The notes: generated by a model not told the origin, from the letters alone. Shown: positions 18,838 to 28,567, counted from the stretch's first letter. The stretch is 64,000 bases of DNA from a bacterium (GCA_009918675.1 RGDM01000006.1:33082-97081), one strand, 5' to 3'. Program-made: numbers and translations.

Positions 18838-20030
18838 TTCCGGACTCCTGCGCCAAGCGGGGTGTTTGGAGGTGTTGCTGGAATTCGATTTTGCAGTTCA
18901 GCGAGCTTGCCGCGGCGAAAGCGCGGGAGGATGTATTTCCCAACCAGACCACATTCGTCGAAATGTGGATAGCCTGAAAGAACAAAGCTACGGATACCCA
19001 TGGAAATATAGCGGTTGAGTTTACCAACAATTTGGTCTGGAGTTCCAACAAGAGCGCAGCCGCAACCCGAACGGGCTCGCCCAACTCCTGTCCATAGGAA
19101 TTCTTCAGCAAAGCCTTCATCATCTGCTATGGTGCGCATTTCTGCTTGTTTGGCGACACCAAAAGATTTGGAATCAAGTGCACGGCTGCGAATTTCATTG
19201 CCTTTGTCGTCGTCAAGCTTCGATACAAGACGTTGCGCTGCAGCGCGGGCTTCGGCCTCCGTTTCGCGCACGATCATGTGCACGCGCAGGCCGAAATCAA
19301 CCCGCCGACCATAAGTTTCCGCACGTCGAGTCATTTCCTGCATGTGAGAACGGAGTCTGTCTTCTGTTTCCGGCCACATCAAAAACACATCACATTCGCG
19401 CGCACACAGATCAAGAGCATCGGGTGAAAGTCCGCCAAAATAGAGCAGCGGCCCGCCATTCTGTTGATATGGCTTACACGGGTTCGTGGGCAGATTGAGC
19501 TTATAGAACTCACCTTGGAAATCGATTTGTTCTTGAGTCCAACACTGGCGCAGAATTTGACAAACTTCGCGGGATTTCGCGTAGCGCGTTTTTGAATCGA
19601 GTGTCTCGCCTGGCAGGTCAGAAGAAATGATATTCACCGTCAAACGGCCCTCGAGCATATGGTCGAGAGATGCGAGTGTGCGAGCCAACATTGCGGGATG
19701 CACTTCGCCACAGCGGATGGCAGCAAGCAAGCTCATTTTTTTCAGTTGAGGAGCTAAGCCTGCGGCAAAGGTGAGAGTGTCTTGCCCCACCTGATAACTG
19801 CTCGGACAAAGCATATTATTGAAACCCTGCCGCTCAGCCTCAAGCGCTATCTTGGAGGTATGGGCCCATGAACTTTTAAGATGAGAATCCGGGACTCCCA
19901 GAAACTCAAAATCGTCGGAACAAATCGGTGCAAACCAACTCATTTCGACGACTTCTGGAGAGCTCGTGCGCGGAACGATTCCAGAATCAAAGCTTGTGCT
20001 TGCTGCCAATCCATCGGTTTGAGTGGTCAT
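18834..20030 (-). CDS. LLM-class flavin-dependent alkanesulfonate monooxygenase-like protein (SmoC-like candidate)
   Basis: A 398-residue luciferase-like monooxygenase of the SsuD group. These enzymes use FMNH2 and oxygen to cleave C-S bonds of sulfonates, giving an aldehyde and sulfite. Family signs are [10 protein letters not shown] near the start, [30 protein letters not shown] and [10 protein letters not shown], then [14 protein letters not shown] and VHMIVRET. It is the first gene of the six-gene operon, with AAGGAG eight bases before the ATG. Followed by an AKR, a sugar importer and a GH31 enzyme, it fits a sulfoquinovose monooxygenase better than a plain alkanesulfonate enzyme. No flavin reductase partner is in the window. 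Confidence 0.85.
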   Translation of the reverse strand: MTTQTDGLAASTSFDSGIVPRTSSPEVVEMSWFAPICSDDFEFLGVPDSHLKSSWAHTSKIALEAERQGFNNMLCPSSYQVGQDTLTFAAGLAPQLKKMSLLAAIRCGEVHPAMLARTLASLDHMLEGRLTVNIISSDLPGETLDSKTRYAKSREVCQILRQCWTQEQIDFQGEFYKLNLPTNPCKPYQQNGGPLLYFGGLSPDALDLCARECDVFLMWPETEDRLRSHMQEMTRRAETYGRRVDFGLRVHMIVRETEAEARAAAQRLVSKLDDDKGNEIRSRALDSKSFGVAKQAEMRTIADDEGFAEEFLWTGVGRARSGCGCALVGTPDQIVGKLNRYISMGIRSFVLSGYPHFDECGLVGKYILPRFRRGKLAELQNRIPATPPNTPLGAGVRK

Positions 20031-20057
20031 TCTCAGCGCTCCTTGCAGAGAATATAT

Positions 20058-20240
20058 TTAAGTAAAGTTTAAAGTCCCTCCCTCGAAGGGATTGGCCATG
20101 ATACCGCAATTTCTTGGGGCGAGCGAGAGGGAGTCGACATCCAGATGCAACGGTGGGTCGAAAGCAACCTTGACCCGTGCAACGCCAGTTGGAAATACAA
20201 GCGAGACAATGCGAAGAGGTCCGGCATTGGTCAATATCAA
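20058..20240 (-). CDS. Possible small ORF downstream of the CoA-transferase gene
   Basis: A 60-codon frame begins with TTG overlapping the CoA-transferase stop codon (TTGA) and ends shortly before the monooxygenase gene. No clear ribosome site precedes it and the product (including VARVKVAFDPPLHLDVDSLS) matches no family I know. It occupies most of a 206-base intergenic gap that must also carry the promoter of the monooxygenase operon. It could equally be non-coding leader sequence. Confidence 0.2.
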   Translation of the reverse strand: MILTNAGPLRIVSLVFPTGVARVKVAFDPPLHLDVDSLSLAPRNCGIMANPFEGGTLNFT

Positions 20241-21529
20241 ATATAGCCAGCATTCCGCGCATCAAATTGCAGCTGTTCACGGGCCGATGGATGGGCGATT
20301 GCAATCAAAGCTCTTGCGCGTTCTGCAACGGAGAGGCCAATAAGCTCGGCAATTCCGAACTCGGTCACAACGGTGTCAACATCATTTCGGCTGATTGAGA
20401 CCTTGGCCCCGGGCTTGAGTTCGAAGCAGATCTTCGAGCTTTTGCCATCTGAAGTCATGGATCGCAGGGCAATGATCCCGCGTCCTCCCTCTGAACGTTG
20501 AGCGCCCACGTGCGTGTCGGTTGCTCCGCCCACACCACTCAATTCCCGATGTCCAATAGATTCAGAACAGACCTGGCCGGTGATGTCGACCTCAACAGCC
20601 GTGTTGATAGAAATCATTTGATGGTTGCGGCAAATGCGATTGGGGTCGTTGATAATTGAGGCTGGGTGCAGCTCGAGTGCCGGATTTTCACCAACGAATT
20701 TATAGAGCTCTTGCGAGCCATAAACGAATGTTGCAACCATTTTCCGAGGCCAAAGAGTTTTGCGAGCTCCACTGATCACTCCATGCTCATAAAGAGTTCG
20801 CATCGATTCTGTGAAAAGTTCAGTATGTATCCCAAGGTCTTTTTTGCGTGTCAGGCATTCGCCAACTGCATTTGGAATACCCCCTATTCCGAGCTGAATT
20901 GTTGCACCATCCGGCACAAGTTCAGAAATATATTGGGCGATAATCTTGTCTTCCTGCGAGGGTTGCTCGCTGATGAGTGTGGGCAATAGACGATCGTTGA
21001 TGATAAAGTGATCCACAGAATCGACGGAAACAAAAGTATCTCCATAAACAACGGGCATGTTTGGATTCACCTCCAAAATAACCTTGCCGGCCTTGCGGAG
21101 AAGATCTGGTTCATAGCAAACATTCACGCCCAAACTCACAAATCCCTTTTCATTAGGTAAACTGCATGTCCCCCAAAAAACATCGATCGTGTGTCTGCGG
21201 GATACGTTTTGTGCCCAGCGCGACAGATGTTGGGGAACGTAGTGAACTAAATTATGTCCTTGAGATGCGCGCACTGCGGAAGTTAAGAACATCACATTGA
21301 AATGAAAGTTTTCTGAATGACGGATATCCGTGAAGCAGGCATAGGGCTTCGTGGGATTGGCGCAATGAATATTTAGGCCAAGATGTTTTTCAGCGTGAAG
21401 GTGAATGTTCTCAAAAAAAACTCCCGGCTCGGCTGCAGCCATGGCGGCCACCACATGCCCGGATTGAGGGAGATGAGCAAAGATGTCTTCTTGCTTGAGC
21501 AGTTTCTTTTGCATCAGATTTAACGGCAT
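20237..21529 (-). CDS. Acetyl-CoA hydrolase/transferase family protein
   Basis: A 430-residue member of the family that includes acetyl-CoA hydrolase and 4-hydroxybutyrate or succinyl-CoA:acetate CoA-transferases. Characteristic stretches are LGIGGIPNAVGECL, the ELFTESM segment carrying the likely catalytic Glu, and the C-terminal GLSVAERARALIAIAHPSAREQL. It would move CoA between short-chain acids, or hydrolyse acetyl-CoA, in the cytoplasm. It lies six bases after the universal stress protein gene on the same strand, so they probably share a transcript. The exact acyl donor cannot be told. Confidence 0.88.
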   Translation of the reverse strand: MPLNLMQKKLLKQEDIFAHLPQSGHVVAAMAAAEPGVFFENIHLHAEKHLGLNIHCANPTKPYACFTDIRHSENFHFNVMFLTSAVRASQGHNLVHYVPQHLSRWAQNVSRRHTIDVFWGTCSLPNEKGFVSLGVNVCYEPDLLRKAGKVILEVNPNMPVVYGDTFVSVDSVDHFIINDRLLPTLISEQPSQEDKIIAQYISELVPDGATIQLGIGGIPNAVGECLTRKKDLGIHTELFTESMRTLYEHGVISGARKTLWPRKMVATFVYGSQELYKFVGENPALELHPASIINDPNRICRNHQMISINTAVEVDITGQVCSESIGHRELSGVGGATDTHVGAQRSEGGRGIIALRSMTSDGKSSKICFELKPGAKVSISRNDVDTVVTEFGIAELIGLSVAERARALIAIAHPSAREQLQFDARNAGYI

Positions 21530-21535
21530 TCAGGT

Positions 21536-22480
21536 TCATCCCACTAGAACGGCGCAGGGTGCTTTTCTGATAAACCTGTTTACCATACGCCCCAACTGGA
21601 AGCGATGTCTGCCCTCGCGGGCGTGACGGCCAAAAATAATCAGGTCAATTTTGTTGTCCTGAACAAAATTCAGTAGCTCATACTCGGCCTGACCAACCAG
21701 AAGATGTCCGCTCGCCTTGAATCCTTCATCGCAAAGATATCGCGCACGTTCCTGCACGGCCCGTTCGAGTCGCGATTCAGCAAGGTCATAGATCATCTCA
21801 AGCTCTTTATAAGTTGCATAGGCATCGGTTGTTTCAAATCCTGAGTAGCCGGGTGCCACTCGCTCAAAGCAGTGGGCGAGAAACGCTTTCCGTTCTTTTT
21901 TGGGATCATTTTCAAGAAAATCGCGTAAAATATGATCGCTTGAATGAGTGTCGGGTCGCAGCGCAGTGGCAAGAGCGATGTTATTAAAGTGCACACGTTC
22001 ACCGGCCTCAGTGAGAGGAAGAATGAGAACAGGAACGGGGCTTTGCTCAAGGATTCTCTGCGCAACGCTGCCGAAAACTGCCGAAAATAATCTTGCATGA
22101 TGGTGTCGACCAACAATCACGGCAGCAAACTGAGAAACTTCCTTTTCCAACAAACTCAATATCTCGTTCTCAGCGCTTCCGAGTTTTATAACCACCTGAA
22201 AATGTCCATCTTCAGACCTAAGCGGTGCAAGTGCTGTTTCTGCTTTCATTTGTGTTTGTGCAAGAAGTTCGCCGCGATATCGAGTTTCAAGTTGGTCCCA
22301 TTTTTGCCCCTCTTCGAAGGGCATGGGTCCAAGAAATAAAGGCGCGTCTTCGAGCACATGAAGAAATGTCAAGGCACAACCCAATTGATCCGCCACCCTC
22401 AGCGCGTTGCGCTCTGTTTGAAGATGAGGATGAGAGAGATCGGTTGCGCACAACAAACGTTTGCCTTGGAGAATGCTCAT
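21536..22480 (-). CDS. Universal stress protein, two tandem UspA domains
   Basis: The ATG behind a GGGGGA site gives 314 residues beginning MSILQGKRLLCATDLSHP; the longer frame upstream has no start signal. Two UspA folds are visible. The first ends in VIVGRHHHARLFSAVFGSVAQRILEQSPVPVLIL, and the second in IIFGRHAREGRHRFQLGRMVNRFIRKAPCAVLVG. Both are variants of the nucleotide-binding G-x2-G-x9-G pattern, the first with HHHA where an ATP binder usually has Gly residues. UspE-like tandem proteins act in stress survival; the precise role is unknown. Confidence 0.87.
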   Translation of the reverse strand: MSILQGKRLLCATDLSHPHLQTERNALRVADQLGCALTFLHVLEDAPLFLGPMPFEEGQKWDQLETRYRGELLAQTQMKAETALAPLRSEDGHFQVVIKLGSAENEILSLLEKEVSQFAAVIVGRHHHARLFSAVFGSVAQRILEQSPVPVLILPLTEAGERVHFNNIALATALRPDTHSSDHILRDFLENDPKKERKAFLAHCFERVAPGYSGFETTDAYATYKELEMIYDLAESRLERAVQERARYLCDEGFKASGHLLVGQAEYELLNFVQDNKIDLIIFGRHAREGRHRFQLGRMVNRFIRKAPCAVLVG

Positions 22481-22638
22481 TTCAGGTTCCCCCAAAAACA
22501 ACAAGAATGATTGAAATGTAAAGCCTAAGTGGTGGTCTGAAAAGCGAGTACTCAGATAAGAACGAAAGGGTGGGGTCCCAAGTGGAAAAAGGATTTTGAA
22601 GAATCTTGCTGAAGGTGGAATTGACTGAGGAGAAGGTT

Positions 22639-23298
22639 ATGAAGTTTATCAACTTGCAGAACACTCTTTCAACCAGCCTAGCTTTGCTTGCTCTGCTTTT
22701 CTCGAATTTGATTTGTGCAGCGAAAGGTTTGGCACAATGGGACACATCCACGCTGCACACCCTGGGAAGCGAGTGTGGACTCTTAAGGAGCGAGGTGGAT
22801 GAATCGAAACTGACGATTCACTTCACCGACATGTTGCTCGACCTTCCGCTCGATACTCGCCCTGGTCAAAGCCTGAGTCGGAACTGTTCTGTTGCATTAA
22901 AATTCAAGGTTCCCGCGCATCATCGGGTAAAAACTTTTACTCACCGTTCACTTGCATTCGCGCGAAAGTCGAGTGCGGCAGAAGTGCAATTACAGTTTCG
23001 CGGTCAGGCAGGGGGTGTTGCGTTTGCTCATTCGGGAACGCTTCCGTTTGGGAGTCCTTTCGAGGGGAAGGTGTTACTTTATAAAGCATTTCTAATCGGC
23101 GAATCAATTGAATGCCAACAGCAAGAACAGTCGATCGATGTGTTTGGAGAGTGGGAGATTATTGCCGAAAATAGAGTCAGCAATGCAACGGCAATGCTGT
23201 CTTTGTCTGGAGAAAATCTTTGGACGGATCTTTGGATTGAGACTGTTGCCTGCCCGTCAGCGGACACCACGACATTGCGCGACCGCGCTGTCAGGTGA
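22639..23298 (+). CDS. Secreted DUF4360-like protein
   Basis: The ATG behind GGAGAAGG gives 219 residues beginning MKFINLQNTLSTSLALLALLF, a typical signal peptide. The mature part has the pattern of the DUF4360 family: an early Cys, a segment LTIHFTDMLLDLP, and NCSVALKFKVPAHHRVKTFTHRSLAF, with scattered cysteines (CQQQ, VACPS). The family is secreted and of unknown function. The 3' end overlaps the convergent lipoprotein gene by 42 bases. Confidence 0.65.
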   Translation: MKFINLQNTLSTSLALLALLFSNLICAAKGLAQWDTSTLHTLGSECGLLRSEVDESKLTIHFTDMLLDLPLDTRPGQSLSRNCSVALKFKVPAHHRVKTFTHRSLAFARKSSAAEVQLQFRGQAGGVAFAHSGTLPFGSPFEGKVLLYKAFLIGESIECQQQEQSIDVFGEWEIIAENRVSNATAMLSLSGENLWTDLWIETVACPSADTTTLRDRAVR

Positions 23299-23559
23299 AG
23301 CTCCCTGTGCGGTTTTTCTTTTGAAACAATCGACCGGAGCACTTGAGCTCGCCCCATCACAAAGGCTGGATTGTTGCGCGCTGTTCAACGGAAGTTGATT
23401 TGCACGCTCGTTGCAGCGTTTTTTTGCGTCCGTTGAAAAAAGTTCAGAGGGTTTGGTTGCCATGGCTGAACTTTCAGCAGAGTCCACTCGGCGGCAGCCT
23501 GCAATCGCTGCGAGTGTGAGCATAACAATGTTCAACGGAACTAGCTGTGCTATTTTCAT
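23257..23559 (-). CDS. Small Cys-repeat lipoprotein
   Basis: A 100-residue product with a good lipoprotein signal (MKIAQLVPLNIVMLTLAAIAGC). The mature part has regularly spaced cysteines in RCNERAN, SSLCDGASSSAPVDCFKR and AVAQCRGVR, which look like two copies of a short Cys-containing helical repeat. The function is unknown. It overlaps the convergent DUF4360-like gene, but the lipobox and repeat pattern argue that it is real. Confidence 0.55.
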   Translation of the reverse strand: MKIAQLVPLNIVMLTLAAIAGCRRVDSAESSAMATKPSELFSTDAKKRCNERANQLPLNSAQQSSLCDGASSSAPVDCFKRKTAQGASPDSAVAQCRGVR

Positions 23560-23731
23560 GGGTGCAAACCTGCCATCTAAATTCGGACAATTGTTCTGTC
23601 ATGAAAATACCAGACGCTCGTTGAGGGCGGCAACCCATCATTAGAGCCGGGAAAATGTCGCAGCTTGCTCTCTCGGTGGAGGTGCTGTTAAGGGCTGCTT
23701 GTGCTGCGGTTGAAAAGATCCGGGAGGCGAT

Positions 23732-24655
23732 ATGAGCCTGCGTTTGGTCCGGCGGATGGCCTGGTTGACCTTAATTTACATGATTCTCGTCATACTTTGG
23801 GGTGCGTTTGTGCGTGCCACTGGCTCTGGAGCTGGATGCGGCGATCACTGGCCCCTTTGTAACGGAACCGTGGTGCCGCGCGCGGCCGCGCTCGAAACAA
23901 TCATTGAACTCACCCATCGGTTAACAAGTGGTGTTTCTCTGGCGTTGGTTGTCATTCTCTTTTTCATGTCGCGTCGGGTTGTCCCGAAAGGCCATGGTCT
24001 GCGCAGTGCAGCCAATTGGTCATTGGGCTTCATTCTCGCAGAAGCGCTCATCGGTGCAGGTTTGGTTTTGTTTGAGCTTGTCGCACACAACGCTTCGCTC
24101 AAGCGTGTCTTCTCAATGTCCGCTCATCTTGCCAATACGTTTGCTCTTCTTGCCGCGCTGAGTTTGGTTATTTGGCGTTCGTCGCCCAATCCTCATTCCC
24201 ATTCAGTCACTTGTTTTTCTCGCGCGGATTTGTCGACTCTTCGTTTGCCACTCTTTGGCGCGCTGCTGCTGATATTGGCAGGAATGTCGGGTGCAATTGC
24301 TGCGCTCGGAGACACTCTCTACAGCGCTGTGGGTGCATTGCCATTGCAAGCCTACGTCGACGGCGATGTTCCTTTTTTACTTCGCTTGCGGATTATTCAT
24401 CCATTTCTGGCTGTTGCAGCCGGAGGCTACCTGCTCTGGCTGCAGACTCATTGGGCAAACTTTCATGATGACTCTACTTTCGCAAAATTGAGTTGGGCAG
24501 TTTCTTCGTTCACTCTGCTGCAAATAGGTCTTGGATTTGCGAATGTTGCATTGGCAGCGCCGATTTGGATGCAGCTCGTTCACCTTGGAGTCGGAGTTCT
24601 GCTGTGGACAGCGTTCGTTTTTCAAAGTTTCATTTTTCACTCTAAGTCTAAGTAA
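23732..24655 (+). CDS. ctaA: Heme A synthase (COX15/CtaA family)
   Basis: A 307-residue inner-membrane enzyme that oxidises the C8 methyl of heme O to make heme A for aa3-type cytochrome oxidase. About eight hydrophobic helices are visible. Conserved features are the first-loop RATGSGAGCGDHWPLCNG with a Cys pair, the His in ELTHRLTSG, the second half His in RIIHPFLAV, and a last His in QLVHLGVGV. A GGGAGG site precedes the ATG. No ctaB or oxidase subunit genes lie beside it. Its presence points to aerobic respiration. Confidence 0.92.
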   Translation: MSLRLVRRMAWLTLIYMILVILWGAFVRATGSGAGCGDHWPLCNGTVVPRAAALETIIELTHRLTSGVSLALVVILFFMSRRVVPKGHGLRSAANWSLGFILAEALIGAGLVLFELVAHNASLKRVFSMSAHLANTFALLAALSLVIWRSSPNPHSHSVTCFSRADLSTLRLPLFGALLLILAGMSGAIAALGDTLYSAVGALPLQAYVDGDVPFLLRLRIIHPFLAVAAGGYLLWLQTHWANFHDDSTFAKLSWAVSSFTLLQIGLGFANVALAAPIWMQLVHLGVGVLLWTAFVFQSFIFHSKSK

Positions 24656-24772
24656 TAATAGAAATTAACAGGTATGATTCAATTCTTGGAAACTCTGTCC
24701 GAAATCATCCCTTGGGTTCGGCTGCTGGGTGGGTAGCCGCAGTTGTGAGGGTTTGCGCCGGTGGGAATTCCA

Positions 24773-25045
24773 ATGACTTACAAACGCACGCGCCTTGAAG
24801 AAGTAGCATTTCAGAGACAGTTTGAAGAAGCTGTCTCGCTCGCGATGCACCACGTGGGAATCAATTATTCGGATGCCCTTGACCTACTTTTCACCCCCCT
24901 AGGCGAAGAGGGCGGTTTGTGCGTTGCGGATTTTGTCCGTCGTGGTCAGCTGCCACTGGCCAAGCAGGCTTTGGTCCAGCTCATTGAGACGCGAAAACGA
25001 ACACAGACCGCTCAGCGTCTCGTCTATCCGAGCCGTGTGGTCTGA
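24773..25045 (+). CDS. Small hypothetical protein
   Basis: Ninety residues from the ATG behind GGTGGGA; a GTG four codons earlier is possible but has no ribosome site. The sequence is basic at the start (MTYKRTRLEE) and predicted mostly helical, without signal peptide or membrane segment. I do not recognise a family. It lies between ctaA and a barrel-like gene on the same strand. Confidence 0.5.
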   Translation: MTYKRTRLEEVAFQRQFEEAVSLAMHHVGINYSDALDLLFTPLGEEGGLCVADFVRRGQLPLAKQALVQLIETRKRTQTAQRLVYPSRVV

Positions 25046-25160
25046 TAATTCACCTCATTTTGTGGCCTTGGCAAACTTGTGACGCAATCGATTTTTACTC
25101 AAGTGATATCGGTCGACTCCGATAGTTGCTGGACACCGGTTTGGGGTGTCAGGGAGTCGA

Positions 25161-26099
25161 ATGAACGTGAATCCATCAGAAACCCATCGCGCAGGCTTTT
25201 TCCGCTCTCTGCTCCGGGCGATTGCGTTCGTGTGTTGTCTGTTCGGTTTTTCCAATGCACGTGCCGACGAATTCGAAGTTTTAAAGCAAAAAGGTTGCAA
25301 TCTGCTGATTTCAAGCTCGAGCGAGTTGAGGAAGGGCGCCGCTTATCAGGTTCAAACCTTGTCCGGAAAGTCTCTCAATTTTCGGATAACCAAAGTGAGT
25401 GGCGGAAAAGCATTCGCGCAGATGACTGGACGCATGGGGCACTGCCCCAGAGTTCAAGGAACGCTCGCTACTCTCGGCTCCTCGTCTGGAGGATCAGTAA
25501 AAAAACTGCAGGTAGGTGTGCAAGGAGAATTGGGGCTTCTCACCTTCCGTCAGGCCTTCTCGCCAAATCTTGGGGATCAGGCTGCAGATGACGGCAGCCA
25601 ACCGCAGAATGTGAACGGCCTCAGTGGACTTGGATTTTCTGCTGGAGCAAACCTTCGCTACAATTTCCGCAAGCCATTTGCCTTCGACGTGGGACTCGGG
25701 ATGCTAAGCGCAACCACAGGAGGGAAAACCACCCTTCCAGACAACGACACGTATACAGTCAGCGCAAAATTTATGGAGTTGACAATCCATCCAGGGCTTT
25801 TAACGACCACCTGCCTGTCGAGCCGATTGTTTTGTCGTGGCGGTGCGGTCTTTGGTTTTCCAATCAGTTCTTCATTAACCGTCAAGTCGAGTGCGATAAA
25901 TCTTTCCAGTTCATTTAAATACCTTCGCATGGGTGGCGAAGTTGCTGCGGGAATCAATCTTGGAAAAAATTTCACGATTCTTGGCGGCGGCCAGATAGGC
26001 TCCGACAAGGGCAGCTTTCAATTTGCTGAGGATCAAGCACCAACGCCATTAAATACACTGACGGTTTATATATACGCCGGCATCCTTGCGGCGTTTTAG
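25161..26099 (+). CDS. Secreted outer-membrane beta-barrel-like protein
   Basis: The ATG behind AGGGAG gives 312 residues with a signal peptide ending near SNARA. Residues 20-100 form a small Cys-containing region (KGCNLL, GHCPRV). From about residue 115 the alternating Gly/aromatic strands (VGVQGELGLLTF, LGFSAGANLRYNF, FAFDVGLGML) and a final AGILAAF suggest an eight- to ten-stranded barrel. The specific family is unknown. It is followed by the large lipoprotein gene at 26153 on the same strand, and the two are probably co-transcribed. Confidence 0.65.
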   Translation: MNVNPSETHRAGFFRSLLRAIAFVCCLFGFSNARADEFEVLKQKGCNLLISSSSELRKGAAYQVQTLSGKSLNFRITKVSGGKAFAQMTGRMGHCPRVQGTLATLGSSSGGSVKKLQVGVQGELGLLTFRQAFSPNLGDQAADDGSQPQNVNGLSGLGFSAGANLRYNFRKPFAFDVGLGMLSATTGGKTTLPDNDTYTVSAKFMELTIHPGLLTTTCLSSRLFCRGGAVFGFPISSSLTVKSSAINLSSSFKYLRMGGEVAAGINLGKNFTILGGGQIGSDKGSFQFAEDQAPTPLNTLTVYIYAGILAAF

Positions 26100-26152
26100 T
26101 TGGGATTGCTCACGCAAGTTGGTCTTGTATTGATGTGCCAGCGGAGATGCAA

Positions 26153-28567
26153 ATGAGCCGGTTGCGAATCAATTTAACAATGCTGATGGTAGTGGTCTTT
26201 CCTGCTACCATCAGCTGCATAAAAAAATCAGGACCAATGATCGGTGGCTTTGTGCCCGCAAGCCTCGCGAACCAACCGCGCGACTACGTTCGCAGTTCAA
26301 TGGCAATTTCGAATGATTCTTCTCACGCTGAATCTGCGGATTTAAATACGCTCTTGGGCAATAGAAACATCGTTGTGCCTTCACCTCAAAATGAATTTTC
26401 TGCGGATAAGAGTGTTTTCTCTTCATTAATGTCGTCCGCTCAATACGGATTTAATATGCAACCGGAAAGCGACGGCAAGGGTGGGTTTATCAGGCGTGAG
26501 GCATTTACAATCGTCAACCGACTTAGCCCTCGACCAATTCGTCTCTCGGACAAAATTCTTCCATTTCATTTAGATTTAGCGGCGCAAAGTTCGGTTGAAA
26601 TTTATCGCCATTTTCAAAATCAAGACGAAGCCAATAGAGTGCCGCCTGTGTCTTTTCTGGACCTGCCTTTGACGATCGAAAATGCCCGCAAAATGCGAAC
26701 CGGAGACCTTGTTGTTATTCCCATTGAAGCTCAAGTCATGACTGCCATTGATGGCAGCTTCTTGCGCGGTGCTTTTCAAGCGGGTCGGGACATTGAGAGT
26801 TTTTTGGGGAACAGTTTGATTGGTCACAGCCAAACAGGCCTGCGCGCAAATTTGCTCGTCAACGGGCGTTTTGAAATGCATATTTTCAAGGTCGATGGCA
26901 ATTATCTCAGAGTTCGGTTCTTTGAGCAAAGCGAAAGGTCAGCAAATGTTGGCGCCAATGCAACGGCGTCTTTTTCGACACGTTACACACTGATTCCCCT
27001 TTCAACTTTGCAGCAGGTGAGTGAACTTAAAAAAATCGCCAACGCCCGTTTCTCTGGAAATAGCAGCGGAGGCCTTCAACTCAGAGGTCCTTTGCGCGGC
27101 TTAGAGTCGTCTTCCGCCATAACCATCTCGGATCAAGAGCAGCAGGCAAATCTTCTTTTTGATGCCGACATGAGAAAGCGGGATGATGGTTTGCTTTCGC
27201 TTGTCAATCAGGTTTCGTTGAAGCCCGAGGAGCTGCAGGACACAACCACCAATGCGATGACGGCGATGCTCAAGAAATTGAGCGAGGATGAAATAAGAAA
27301 AATAAAACAGCCTAGCGCAAAGAGTTTTCAGTTTACAGATCAAGAGCTCAGATTCGATGCTTCGGTAAGTTGGAACGAAGCGCGCACAGGGCGCAGACAA
27401 TTTTTCACAGATTTTCAATTTGACCTGCGCAACGAATTGGCACAAGAAGCCTACCTCCAGGCTGTCTCTGGGCGCGCGGTGCTGCTTTCATCGCGAAATG
27501 ATCTTGGTCGCTTTTTTCAAAACTCTCGCACGCTGCACAATTTTACTTTGGCTGAACGACTTGCGCGTGAAACTTCTGATCAAAAGAACCCTCCGGTTGT
27601 GCGTCTGCTCAGTGCAAGCGCGCGAAGCTCAATTGCCGAAAGCAATTTTCAAATCAAACTCGTCCCGCGAGCTGGTTTTTCCCTATCGGAAAATTGGTTT
27701 CGTGAATCCTACCGAGTTTCAAGTTCCGACAATGTCGCACGACCGAGCAACGATGGATTCTTTACGCGTTGGTCTTTTCAACAAGCAAGCTGGTTTGGAA
27801 TCGTCTCGGATCGCAATGCACGGAGCAGCGGATTTGTGAGCGACATTTCTGCACGGACAGGAAAACAGTCCTTGTATTGGTACAGCCAAGAGCTTGAAGG
27901 CAGCTCACCTTCGGGCAGTCATCTCGAGCAGTTTATTAACCAGGCATACAATGTTCTTGGCCCGGTCGCTTCAGGACTCTCGCTGTCGAAGCAATACAGG
28001 GGTGAAGTTGAAGGAGGCTTCCGAGGGCGGCTTGTTCTGGGAATTGCACCAGCACTCTTGGATCGATTGTTTGATAATCGAACAACATCTGAGGCGGTTG
28101 TTTGGAGCGCGGTCGCCAAGGTGACTTCGACCTTCGACAACACGTTTGGACTTCCCTACTTGGTTATTCCCGCGGGCGTGCCAGCGGCCCTTGCTGGCAC
28201 AAGCTATCAATCTTCGTGTCAGACCATCATTAGTTCGTGGGGGAGTTTTTACTGTCATTATATTGCAAATGAGGTTCTGCCCCGCTTGATTCAGGCGCAA
28301 AGAAATCCAACCGCAGAAGCAAAAGCCGAATTTCTCGAGAGTTTTTTTGGCACAGGCTTTGGCGCGAACAAAATCGGAGCAGAGCTCCTTGCACGAATTC
28401 TCCTTCAGTCCGCACTCGAGCAAGGAACTCGACTCGATCCAAATGACCTGGCTGTCTTGATTGATTCCCGGCACCAAAAAAGTTCTGCACCTGACTATAA
28501 TCCCAAGGTAAAATACGGAAGTTCCGAGCTCCTTACACTGCTCGAACAAACCCTTCCAGTGTGGTGA
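26153..28567 (+). CDS. Large lipoprotein of unknown function
   Basis: With the start at MSRLRINLTMLMVVVF, six bases after a GGAG site, the protein is 804 residues with a lipobox PATISC. The body has many beta-strand-like stretches and no motif I recognise. FFTRWSFQQASWFGIVSDRNARSS and YWYSQELEGSSPSGSHLEQF resemble no enzyme known to me. It lies 53 bases after the barrel-like gene, so the two may form an envelope complex. Codon use looks like that of its neighbours. Confidence 0.65.
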   Translation: MSRLRINLTMLMVVVFPATISCIKKSGPMIGGFVPASLANQPRDYVRSSMAISNDSSHAESADLNTLLGNRNIVVPSPQNEFSADKSVFSSLMSSAQYGFNMQPESDGKGGFIRREAFTIVNRLSPRPIRLSDKILPFHLDLAAQSSVEIYRHFQNQDEANRVPPVSFLDLPLTIENARKMRTGDLVVIPIEAQVMTAIDGSFLRGAFQAGRDIESFLGNSLIGHSQTGLRANLLVNGRFEMHIFKVDGNYLRVRFFEQSERSANVGANATASFSTRYTLIPLSTLQQVSELKKIANARFSGNSSGGLQLRGPLRGLESSSAITISDQEQQANLLFDADMRKRDDGLLSLVNQVSLKPEELQDTTTNAMTAMLKKLSEDEIRKIKQPSAKSFQFTDQELRFDASVSWNEARTGRRQFFTDFQFDLRNELAQEAYLQAVSGRAVLLSSRNDLGRFFQNSRTLHNFTLAERLARETSDQKNPPVVRLLSASARSSIAESNFQIKLVPRAGFSLSENWFRESYRVSSSDNVARPSNDGFFTRWSFQQASWFGIVSDRNARSSGFVSDISARTGKQSLYWYSQELEGSSPSGSHLEQFINQAYNVLGPVASGLSLSKQYRGEVEGGFRGRLVLGIAPALLDRLFDNRTTSEAVVWSAVAKVTSTFDNTFGLPYLVIPAGVPAALAGTSYQSSCQTIISSWGSFYCHYIANEVLPRLIQAQRNPTAEAKAEFLESFFGTGFGANKIGAELLARILLQSALEQGTRLDPNDLAVLIDSRHQKSSAPDYNPKVKYGSSELLTLLEQTLPVW

